Shown: in pieces, positions 17,825 to 25,538 of the stretch
How the letters are laid out: each line of letters starts with the position of its first letter
Position numbering within the stretch: the stretch's first letter is position 1
Source: Cetobacterium sp050033475
Lineage (GTDB): Bacteria > Fusobacteriota > Fusobacteriia > Fusobacteriales > Fusobacteriaceae
NCBI RefSeq assembly: GCF_050033475.1
Contig: NZ_CP188322.1
Coordinates: forward strand, 1 to 64,000
Reading direction: 5' to 3'
DNA: 64,000 bases
The notes under the pieces: model-generated
Databases searched by the model: none
What the model was told of the DNA's origin: nothing
What the model saw: only the letters and a program-made list of their open reading frames with translations
Translations under genes and position numbers: made by a program

Positions 17825-19237
17825 TTAGAAAGGTCCATAACCAAATGTATTAGCTAAAACAACTAGGAAAGAACCTGTTATTAACCAAATTAAGAATAAT
17901 TTACCCATATATTTCATCCATTTTTCATAAGAAATATTAGCTATTGCTAGGAATCCCATAAGAGCTGATGAAGTTGGTAATACATAGTTGCTTAATCCAT
18001 CTCCAAAGTTGAAAGCTAAAACAGCTGTTTGTCTTGACATGTTTATCATATCAGCAACTGGAAGCATAACTGGCATTGTAACAGCAGCTTGTCCACTTCC
18101 AGAAGTAATTAATCCATTTATTACTAATTGCATTAAGAACATTCCAACACCTTGTAAAATATGAGGCATAGAAGCAAGCCAGTTTCCTAAATAATAAACA
18201 GCAGTGTCTAATATTTGTCCATCACCTAAAATTATAGAGATAGCTCTTGCAATACCAATTATTAAAGCTCCGAATAATAATCCTTTAGCACCACTTACAA
18301 ATTCTTTTGCAATTGTACTAGGAGAAAATCCATAAGCCATTCCTCCAACTATAGCCATCCAAATGAATAAAGCCGCACTGTGTTTTAATCCCCAATGCCA
18401 GTTTGATCCACCATAAACTAATAATCCAAAGAAAACTACAACAATTATGAAAACTATATAATGCTTTGAAGTTAATTCAGGAGTAGCTTCTCCGCTCTCT
18501 ATTGCATTTTCTTGTTTTTCTAAATCACTTACGATACTAAGTTCAGGATTTTTCTTAATTTTTTTAGCATATGAAATAATATAAATGTTTGTAACAATTA
18601 AGAAAACTACTAAACAGAAGAATCTATATCCAGCTCCAGAAAACATAGGTAATCCTGCTAAAGCTTGAGCAACTCCAGTTGTAAATGGATTGAAAGTACC
18701 AGTACTAAATCCAATAGCTCCTCCAAGAGCAACCATAGAAACTCCAACTAAAGCATCATATCCCATAGATCTTGCTAAGATAATAGCTACAGGGGCAAAA
18801 CCTATAAAAGTATTTACTCCCATACTCATACAAGCAAGAGCAAAAATAGTCGTAAAGGCAGGAATAATAAGTTCTTCTTTATTTGAGAAAAATTTAGTAA
18901 CTTTACCAGTTAATGCTTGGAACATACCAGTTTTAATTATAACATGGAAGGCTCCTCCAACTATTAAGATAAGAAATATAATATCACTTGATTTTACCAG
19001 TCCATCAACAATTTTTAATGGAATATATAAAGGATTTACTGGTGTATTTTTGATAAAAGAAAATTGATCCGCAACAATTATACTTTTACCAGTGGCAGCG
19101 TCTTTTATTCTTGGGAAATGTCCCGCAGGAATAATCCAAGTTAATAAAGTGGCCACAATAATTAAGAAAAATATGATAACATATGTGTGTGGAAAATTAA
19201 GCTTTTTATTTTCCGATTTTTTATTGATAGTACTCAT
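17825..19237 (-). CDS. YfcC-family carrier, first copy
   Basis: 470 residues with about 12 membrane spans, matching the YfcC/C4-dicarboxylate anaerobic carrier (DcuC-superfamily, PF03606) group. The opening HTYVIIFFLIIVATLLTWII and PAGHF, and the internal GFSTGTFNPFTTGVAQALAG, are characteristic. These carriers are linked to amino acids, peptides or dicarboxylates. It forms a two-gene operon with the M20 amidohydrolase. A perfect 12-base inverted repeat lies just upstream, between this gene and a divergent RpiR regulator. A second family member is at 33460-34962. Confidence 0.85.
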   Translation of the reverse strand: MSTINKKSENKKLNFPHTYVIIFFLIIVATLLTWIIPAGHFPRIKDAATGKSIIVADQFSFIKNTPVNPLYIPLKIVDGLVKSSDIIFLILIVGGAFHVIIKTGMFQALTGKVTKFFSNKEELIIPAFTTIFALACMSMGVNTFIGFAPVAIILARSMGYDALVGVSMVALGGAIGFSTGTFNPFTTGVAQALAGLPMFSGAGYRFFCLVVFLIVTNIYIISYAKKIKKNPELSIVSDLEKQENAIESGEATPELTSKHYIVFIIVVVFFGLLVYGGSNWHWGLKHSAALFIWMAIVGGMAYGFSPSTIAKEFVSGAKGLLFGALIIGIARAISIILGDGQILDTAVYYLGNWLASMPHILQGVGMFLMQLVINGLITSGSGQAAVTMPVMLPVADMINMSRQTAVLAFNFGDGLSNYVLPTSSALMGFLAIANISYEKWMKYMGKLFLIWLITGSFLVVLANTFGYGPF

Positions 19238-19260
19238 AATATCCTCCTAAAATGTTTTTT

Positions 19261-19289
19261 AATAAACATTTTACAACAAAATGTTTATT
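19261..19289. promoter_or_regulatory. Perfect 12+12 inverted repeat, probable operator
   Basis: AATAAACATTTT (19261-19272) and AAAATGTTTATT (19278-19289) are exact reverse complements around ACAAC. The site is 24 bases upstream of the YfcC start and 155 bases upstream of the divergent RpiR regulator, so that regulator is the natural candidate to bind it. No T-run follows, which argues against a terminator. Confidence 0.65.
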
Positions 19290-19444
19290 CGCCGTCTATT
19301 AATGTATATATCATTTTTATAAAAAAGTCAAGACATTTCCGTAGCTGTGTTCTATTTCGGACTGAAACGTTAATAAAAAAAATTAAATTTTATATATAAG
19401 TTAAAATGTGATAAGGTATATAGTGTGCAATAAGGGAGGATAAT

Positions 19445-20281
19445 ATGCTAAAAATTATAGAAAAAAAAATTTATGATAAAAAAATGACAAAAACTGACAA
19501 GAAAATTGCTGATTATTTTTATGAAAATGAAAATAAGTTATATTTTATGACTTCTAGAGACATAGGATTAAATTTAGGAATTAGTGATACATCTGTAATT
19601 AGATTTGTAAAAAGTTTAGGATTTAAAAATTTTACTGAATTTAAAGAGAGATTAAAAGAAAAAGTAAGTGATAAAATACTAACTCCCAATGAAAAATTAT
19701 CATTAAATCAATCGATACTTAATAGCAAAAATATACAGGAAAATTTCATAGAACATATAGAAAAAATAATTTTAGAATCCTTTGAAAAGAATAATTTTGA
19801 AATTATAAATGACACTGTAAATATATTATTAAATTCTAATAAAAAATATATTATTGGATTTAAAAGTACATCAGGATTAGCATCATTTTTTGGTTTAAGA
19901 GTAGGATTTTTATTAGAAAATGTTATAACTCATCCGAGAAATAATTCTGAATTAATAAAAAATATTGTAGATATAACAGAAAAGGATTGTTTATTAATAA
20001 TAGCTCATCCGAAGTATTCAAAAACGTATAATTTACTTTTAGATATTGCTAAGGAAAAAGGAGCAAAAATAATTATAGTAACAGATAAAAAAAATTCTCC
20101 TGTGGCAGAATATGGAGATGTAGTTTTAATAAATAATATTCATGGAATCAGTTACTTTAATTCTTTAATAAGTACTCAAGTTTTATTAGAATATATTTTA
20201 ACTTTACTAAGTACTCATATTGATGAAAAGATGCAAAAACGATTAACAATTATAAATGAATATTTAAATAAAAATTTATAG
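19445..20281 (+). CDS. RpiR/MurR-family transcriptional regulator with SIS domain
   Basis: 278 residues: an N-terminal helix-turn-helix (about 1-77, with the recognition region GISDTSVIRFVKSLGFKNFT) and a C-terminal SIS sugar-phosphate domain (about 110-260, KKYIIGFKSTSG and LLIIAHPKYSKTYN). Such regulators sense phosphosugars, and the sialic acid regulators NanR of several Gram-positives belong here. Position allows two targets: the divergent YfcC/M20 operon, and the convergent sialic acid transporter with nanA. The ATG follows GGGAGG. Confidence 0.88.
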   Translation: MLKIIEKKIYDKKMTKTDKKIADYFYENENKLYFMTSRDIGLNLGISDTSVIRFVKSLGFKNFTEFKERLKEKVSDKILTPNEKLSLNQSILNSKNIQENFIEHIEKIILESFEKNNFEIINDTVNILLNSNKKYIIGFKSTSGLASFFGLRVGFLLENVITHPRNNSELIKNIVDITEKDCLLIIAHPKYSKTYNLLLDIAKEKGAKIIIVTDKKNSPVAEYGDVVLINNIHGISYFNSLISTQVLLEYILTLLSTHIDEKMQKRLTIINEYLNKNL

Positions 20282-20309
20282 CAGGCTCAAAGAGCCTGCT
20301 ATTTTTAAT
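20278..20309. terminator. Bidirectional terminator
   Basis: ATAGCAGGCTC and GAGCCTGCTAT form an 11-base stem with an AAA loop and a T-rich tail, between convergent genes. Confidence 0.9.
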
Positions 20310-20313
20310 TTTA

Positions 20314-21843
20314 TTATTCACTAAGTAATTTTGTACTTTCATAAGTTAGATGTTTTATTTTTTTAGGAAGAGGTTCTCCAGTAAAGAAAGATGCAATATA
20401 AGATGGAACAACACAACTACCTATAATAACTAATGAAATTAAGAATTCGAATATATGAGGCTGTTCATATGCTGGGAAAAATTTACTAAGTAATCCAGCT
20501 GGATTTCCAATATAAACAGCAACTATTATTGAGATAATAAATCCAACCCAAGCAGCCTTTGCATTAGCTCTTTTAATAAAGATTCCAACTAGGAATAATC
20601 CAGCAATAGGTCCTCCTAAAAGTCCAGTTATTGCTTGGAAATATAAGAACATATCTCCTTGTCCTACTGAAATAAAACGTAAAGCTAATAGTGAGCTTAC
20701 AATACCAACTACCCAGCTACAATATTTTGCTATTTTTAATTCACCTTTATCAGTTAAATTCTTCATGATAGGTTTTACTATATCAGAAGTAATGCAAGTA
20801 GCAACTGAGTTTAAACTTGATGATACTGTTGATTGAGCTGCAGCAAAAATGGCTGCAATAACTAGTCCACTTAATCCTAAAGGAATATCATGAACAACAA
20901 AATATGGAAGAATTGCATTTCCATCTATATTTGCAGGTAATTCTCTATGGAATGTAAAGTATAGGAATAATGCAGATCCCATTCCAATAAAGATAACGAT
21001 ACTTGTGCAAAGAAGAGGAATATTTAAGAATAAACTTTTTTTGGCTTCTTCAATATTTTTAGTTGTATTATATCTTTGAACAATATCTTGACTGGCAACA
21101 TAGGAATAAATGGAATTTAAAAATCCACCTAATAATATTCCCCAGAAAGTTTTTCCAGCTAAGTTAAAATCAAATGTTCCAGGATGGAAAATTTTATTAT
21201 TTTCTTGTAAAACTTCAAAAGCATTTACACCATCTGGAACTGACATGAATCCAACTATTATAATCATAAATGCACCAGCTAATAAAACTATAGTCTGAAT
21301 AGCATCTGACCAAACAACGGCTTCAATTCCTCCCATGGAAGTATATACAACACATAGGAATCCAACAATTGCTGTTAATAAAATAGGATTTACTCCAGGT
21401 AAAGCAGCAATTAAAGCCAAAGTAGGAAGATATAACACTACGGCTATTCTTATTATATGGAATAATATAAATGATAAACTTCCTACTAATCTAAAACTTC
21501 TATCAAATCTTTTTTCTAAATATTCATATGCTGTGGTAACTTTTATTTTTCTAAAAAATGGGACAAAAACATATGCAGACCAAAGAACCATCAATATAAT
21601 TCCAAGAGGTGCAAGTCCCATAATCCATCCGCTTTTATAAACAGAAGCAGGAATTGCAATAAATGATAAAGACGATAATGCTGTTGCATAGATACTACAA
21701 GCTGTAACCCAGGCAGGGATTCTTCCACTAGCTGTAAAATAATCTTCTGACGAGTTGTTCTTTTTAGAGAAGTAAACCCCTATGTAAACCACACCTAAAA
21801 AATATAAACACAGAACAACCCAGTTAATCCAATGCCAATTCAT
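20314..21843 (-). CDS. Na+:solute symporter (SSS family), probable sialic acid transporter
   Basis: 509 residues with about 13 membrane spans. The opening WINWVVLCLYFLGVVYIGVY with SEDYFTASGRIPAWVTACS is the SSS core start, and ASLSS-type sodium-site residues occur in YATALSSLSFIAIPA. SiaT-type SSS symporters import N-acetylneuraminate with Na+. The gene lies 39 bases downstream of nanA on the same strand, which is the main basis for the substrate call. The two form a unit under the nanA promoter. Other SSS members transport galactose, proline or iodide; context makes these less likely. Confidence 0.8.
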   Translation of the reverse strand: MNWHWINWVVLCLYFLGVVYIGVYFSKKNNSSEDYFTASGRIPAWVTACSIYATALSSLSFIAIPASVYKSGWIMGLAPLGIILMVLWSAYVFVPFFRKIKVTTAYEYLEKRFDRSFRLVGSLSFILFHIIRIAVVLYLPTLALIAALPGVNPILLTAIVGFLCVVYTSMGGIEAVVWSDAIQTIVLLAGAFMIIIVGFMSVPDGVNAFEVLQENNKIFHPGTFDFNLAGKTFWGILLGGFLNSIYSYVASQDIVQRYNTTKNIEEAKKSLFLNIPLLCTSIVIFIGMGSALFLYFTFHRELPANIDGNAILPYFVVHDIPLGLSGLVIAAIFAAAQSTVSSSLNSVATCITSDIVKPIMKNLTDKGELKIAKYCSWVVGIVSSLLALRFISVGQGDMFLYFQAITGLLGGPIAGLFLVGIFIKRANAKAAWVGFIISIIVAVYIGNPAGLLSKFFPAYEQPHIFEFLISLVIIGSCVVPSYIASFFTGEPLPKKIKHLTYESTKLLSE

Positions 21844-21882
21844 TATTAATCACTCCTTATCTAACCCATATTAAGTAAAGAA

Positions 21883-22749
21883 TTATAAGTATTTTTTAGC
21901 AAGTTCGATAGCTATTTCTCTTTTTTCTTCAGTTAAAGGAAGCATAGGTAATCTACAAAGTCCAGCGTGAACTCCTTTAGTTTCAAGCATCACTTTAATA
22001 GTTTGATATAATCCATTAGCTAATATAGCTTCGATAATATCGTTTAATTGACCTTGTTTTTTAAATGCTTCTTTAAGATCACATTTCTCAACAGCAGTTA
22101 CAATTTCTCTAGCAATTTTACCAGTTACATTATAAGTACTTCCTATAGCTCCATCTACTCCTAAAGATAAAGCTGGTAATAACATTTCATCGAATCCTGC
22201 AAATATTAATTTGTCAGGGAAAGCTTTTCTAACTCTTTCTAATAAGTAGAAATCTCCTGCTGTAAATTTAATACCTATAATATTTGGATTTGCTAATAAC
22301 TCTCCAAATTGTGCAACGTTCATATTAACACCAGTTAAGAACGGAATAGAATATATTACCATTTTATTTCCAGTTTCTCTAACTATTGTTTCATAGTAAT
22401 TTTTAATTTCAGCGAAATTAAATTTATAATAGAAAGGTGTTACTGCAGATAAGCATTTATATCCTAACTCAGTAGTGTATTTTCCAAGTTCAACAGATTC
22501 AAAAAGGTTAATAGATCCAACTTGAGCTATTAATTTGATAGCGTCTTTAGCTTCATCGATAACGATTCTGAATATTTCTTTTTTCATATCTGTTGAAATC
22601 ATAAAGTTTTCACCAGTACTTCCACCTACATAAAGTCCATCCATTTTCATTACATCGATATTGTATCTAACAAGTTCTCTTAATCCTTTTTCATCGATAT
22701 TTCCATTTGCATCAAATGGTGTTAATAATGCTGAATATAAACCTTTCAT
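21883..22749 (-). CDS. nanA: N-acetylneuraminate lyase
   Basis: 288 residues, DapA/NAL TIM-barrel. GGSTGENF (42-49) binds the carboxylate, Tyr133 in VIYSIPFLTGV is the catalytic tyrosine, and Lys161 in GIKFTAGDFY forms the Schiff base; the threonine after Phe is typical of lyases acting on sialic acid. It splits Neu5Ac to ManNAc and pyruvate in the cytoplasm. Start ATG has AGGAGG. It is the first gene of a leftward nanA-transporter operon, divergent from the kinase operon, with a palindrome-rich control region between them. Confidence 0.95.
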   Translation of the reverse strand: MKGLYSALLTPFDANGNIDEKGLRELVRYNIDVMKMDGLYVGGSTGENFMISTDMKKEIFRIVIDEAKDAIKLIAQVGSINLFESVELGKYTTELGYKCLSAVTPFYYKFNFAEIKNYYETIVRETGNKMVIYSIPFLTGVNMNVAQFGELLANPNIIGIKFTAGDFYLLERVRKAFPDKLIFAGFDEMLLPALSLGVDGAIGSTYNVTGKIAREIVTAVEKCDLKEAFKKQGQLNDIIEAILANGLYQTIKVMLETKGVHAGLCRLPMLPLTEEKREIAIELAKKYL

Positions 22750-22773
22750 AGTAAATCCTCCTAAATTCTAATT

Positions 22774-22802
22774 ATGTTCTCGTGAACATTTTGTCTTAAG
22801 AC
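22774..22802. promoter_or_regulatory. Two palindromes over the nanA transcription start
   Basis: ATGTTC-TCGT-GAACAT (22774-22789) and the perfect ten-base palindrome GTCTTAAGAC (22793-22802) lie just downstream of the nanA -10 box, the usual place for repressor operators. A third dyad, GAACT-AAA-AGTTC, is at 22862-22874. Binding protein is unknown; the RpiR regulator at 19445 is a candidate. Confidence 0.5.
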
Positions 22803-22803
22803 C

Positions 22804-22832
22804 GTTTTACCACTTTTTTATGACTGTGTCAA
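22804..22832 (-). promoter_or_regulatory. Promoter of nanA
   Basis: Minus strand TTGACA, a 17-base spacer and TAAAAC, about 55 bases upstream of nanA. Confidence 0.65.
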
Positions 22833-22919
22833 CTTTTTTTTTGAAAAAAATTATATATATCGAACTAAAAGTTCTGAAAAGGTATTAAAAGTTTGCAAAA
22901 AGATAAAATTCATATAAGT

Positions 22920-22949
22920 TTGACATTGCAAAAATAAAAGGAATAATAT
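22920..22949 (+). promoter_or_regulatory. Promoter of the ROK kinase operon
   Basis: TTGACA (22920-22925), an 18-base spacer and TAATAT (22944-22949), about 30 bases before the kinase start codon. Confidence 0.65.
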
Positions 22950-22981
22950 ATAAATATAAAAAAGAACTTTAGGAGGTTGAA

Positions 22982-23887
22982 ATGAACATAGTTGCAATAG
23001 ATATCGGAGGAACAGATATAAAATACGGATTAATTAGTGAAAAGGGTTCAATTTTAGATAAGGGAATAGTTTCTACGGGATGTCAAATTTCCATGGAAAA
23101 ATTATTGGAAAAAATAGAATGTATAATTGATGGATATATAGATCAAGATATTTTAGGAATAGGAATTTCTTCCACAGGACAAGTTGATAGTAAAGAGTGT
23201 AAAATAATTGGAGGAACAGATATTGTAAAAAATTTAATAGGAAAAGATTTAGGTAAAAAATTAGCTGAAAAATATTCCTTAGAAGTTGCAATGGATAATG
23301 ATGTAAATTGTGCAGCACTTGGGGAATATTGGCAAGGTGGAGCAATGGGACATAAGGATTTCATTTGCCTAACAATTGGAACTGGAATAGGAGGAGCCAT
23401 TGTTATAGATGGAAAAGTTTATTCTGGAATAAATGGAGTTGCTGGAGAATTTGGACATATTCAAATTGAAAAAAATGGAAGACAATGTGGATGTGGAAAA
23501 AAAGGATGCTATGAGGCTTACGGTTCAACTAGTTCTTTAATTAGAATGGCTGAAGAAAAATTTGGTGAAAAATTAAACGGTAAAGAAATTTTCAAAAAAA
23601 TACATGAAGGTAAAGAGGAATATATAGAACTATTTAATCAATGGTGTGACTATATAAGCGATGGATTAAGTATTATTATAAATATTTTTAATCCACCATT
23701 GGTATTAATTGGTGGTGGAGTTTCTGCTCAAGGAGAATTCTTAATAGAAAATATTAAAAAAAGTTTAGAAAATAAAATTGGAGTTAACTATAAGAAAAAT
23801 TTAGAAATAAAAGTAGCAGAAACAGGTAATGATGCAGGGATTTTAGGAGCAGCATATTTATTACTGGAGAAAAAGGAATTGAATTAA
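22982..23887 (+). CDS. nanK: ROK-family sugar kinase, probable N-acetylmannosamine kinase
   Basis: 301 residues, the normal ROK size. The ATP-binding start VAIDIGGTDIKYGLI, the substrate/catalytic segment NDVNCAALGE with its aspartate, GTGIGGAIV, and the zinc motif CGCGKKGCYE (about 164-173) are all present. In a sialic acid cluster the expected role is phosphorylation of ManNAc to ManNAc-6-phosphate for NanE. A glucokinase or N-acetylglucosamine kinase role cannot be excluded from sequence. The next gene begins two bases after the stop codon, so the operon is tightly coupled. Confidence 0.85.
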   Translation: MNIVAIDIGGTDIKYGLISEKGSILDKGIVSTGCQISMEKLLEKIECIIDGYIDQDILGIGISSTGQVDSKECKIIGGTDIVKNLIGKDLGKKLAEKYSLEVAMDNDVNCAALGEYWQGGAMGHKDFICLTIGTGIGGAIVIDGKVYSGINGVAGEFGHIQIEKNGRQCGCGKKGCYEAYGSTSSLIRMAEEKFGEKLNGKEIFKKIHEGKEEYIELFNQWCDYISDGLSIIINIFNPPLVLIGGGVSAQGEFLIENIKKSLENKIGVNYKKNLEIKVAETGNDAGILGAAYLLLEKKELN

Positions 23888-23889
23888 TT

Positions 23890-25506
23890 ATGAAAATAAA
23901 AGAAACAATTACAGTAGATTATCTTGTAATAGGAAGTGGAATTGCAGGATTATATATGAGCAAAAAGTTAGCAGATACAGGTTTTAAAACATTATTAGCT
24001 ACAGAAGGAATAGTTGGTGGTGGAGCAAGTTTTTTCCCATTAAAAGGAACTCTAGGAATTCAAACTACTGGAGATAATTTAGAGGATAAAATTTATTTCC
24101 AAGAGGATATTTCAAATATGGGAAATAAAATGGATAATCCAGAAATGGTTAAAACCTATATAGAAGAATCTCCAGCTGTGCCTGATAGTTTAAAAGAAAT
24201 TGGTTTTGATCCTTGGTTAAGAGATGATAAAAGACCTGCTTGCTTTGCAAAATATCCAAGAAATATTTATCTAATAAAGGATTGGAATGGCTCTAGAGAA
24301 AAGGCTCAGAATATTTTAAATAGTTATGAAAATTTGATTAAATTTGAACACAGTCAATTGATTAAAATTTTTACACATAAGGGTGAAGTAACAGGAGCTA
24401 TTTTAAAGAAAAAGGATAAATTTATTGCCATAAAAACTAAAATTATTGTTTTGTGTACAGGAGGAATTGCAGGGTTATATAAAAATAAGTTATATCCTAA
24501 AGATATTAAAGGAATTGGTCATTATTTAGCCTTAGATGCTGGAGCACAATTAACAAATATGGAATTTATTCAATTTATACCTGGATTTATAGAGCCAAAA
24601 TATAATGTGCTTTTTGGAGAGCATACGGCTAAATATTCCACAGGATTATATGATGAGAATATGAAAAAAGTTTTAGAGGGAATAGATGATTCTAATTTAA
24701 AAAAATTGTGGATTGAACGAAGTTCCTATGCACCATTTAGTTTTGATTTTAAAAGTCATTTAATTGATTTAAAAATGATGGAGGTTATTGAAAAAAATAA
24801 CAGAGGTGTATATATTAAGTTTAAAAAAGAATTATATGAAGATGAAGGGGAATTTTATAGGGTATATTTAAATTGGTTAAAAAATGATTTAGATATTGAT
24901 ATGTGTAGAGATAATATTATGATAGCTCCTTTTGCTCATAGTTGTAATGGTGGAATAAAGATAGATATTAATGGAAAAACAGATATCAATGGTTTATATG
25001 CTATTGGTGAAGTGGCCTCGGGAATAGAAGGAGCAAATCGATTAGGTGGTAATTCTGTCGGTGGAGCTTTAGTTTTTGGAAAAAGAGCAGTTGAACATAT
25101 AGAAAATTATTTAAATAATTTAACAATAAAAAAATATATTTCAAATGAATCTATAAAAAATTGGATAGAAGGATTATATAGTAAGGATGGAAATGATTTA
25201 TATACTTCCTATGAGGTTGAAAAAAAAATTAAAGACATTTTATCAAAATATGGAAGTATAATAAGAGAAGAGAGAAATTTAAATGTCGGCTTAGAAGAAC
25301 TAAAAAAATTAGAACAGAATTTTTCTTTAATTTCAAATATTGAACTGGATGGTTTTGAAACTTATTATTCTTTGAAAATGGCACAATTGTTATTAACTTG
25401 TATGAAAAATAGAAAAGAAAGTAGAGGAAGTCACTACAGAAAAGATTATCCATATACAGAAAATACTCCTCAAAAAAATTATATTAATAAAGAAATATTT
25501 TTATAA
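23890..25506 (+). CDS. FAD-dependent oxidoreductase, fumarate reductase/aspartate oxidase-type flavoprotein
   Basis: 538 residues. The N-terminal dinucleotide fold VIGSGIAGLYMSKKL (about 13-27) and the C-terminal FAD segment LYAIGEVASGIEGANRLGGN plus SVGGALVFGKRA are those of the SdhA/FrdA/NadB superfamily. The substrate-capping motif HSCNGGIKID departs from the usual HYxMGG. There is no signal peptide or flavocytochrome part, so it is cytoplasmic and soluble. It sits two bases after the kinase and 32 bases before the beta-galactosidase. No sialic acid step is known to need such an enzyme, so its substrate is unknown. Confidence 0.75.
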   Translation: MKIKETITVDYLVIGSGIAGLYMSKKLADTGFKTLLATEGIVGGGASFFPLKGTLGIQTTGDNLEDKIYFQEDISNMGNKMDNPEMVKTYIEESPAVPDSLKEIGFDPWLRDDKRPACFAKYPRNIYLIKDWNGSREKAQNILNSYENLIKFEHSQLIKIFTHKGEVTGAILKKKDKFIAIKTKIIVLCTGGIAGLYKNKLYPKDIKGIGHYLALDAGAQLTNMEFIQFIPGFIEPKYNVLFGEHTAKYSTGLYDENMKKVLEGIDDSNLKKLWIERSSYAPFSFDFKSHLIDLKMMEVIEKNNRGVYIKFKKELYEDEGEFYRVYLNWLKNDLDIDMCRDNIMIAPFAHSCNGGIKIDINGKTDINGLYAIGEVASGIEGANRLGGNSVGGALVFGKRAVEHIENYLNNLTIKKYISNESIKNWIEGLYSKDGNDLYTSYEVEKKIKDILSKYGSIIREERNLNVGLEELKKLEQNFSLISNIELDGFETYYSLKMAQLLLTCMKNRKESRGSHYRKDYPYTENTPQKNYINKEIFL

Positions 25507-25538
25507 AACTAATGACGAAATGAAAGGATATTGCGTAT

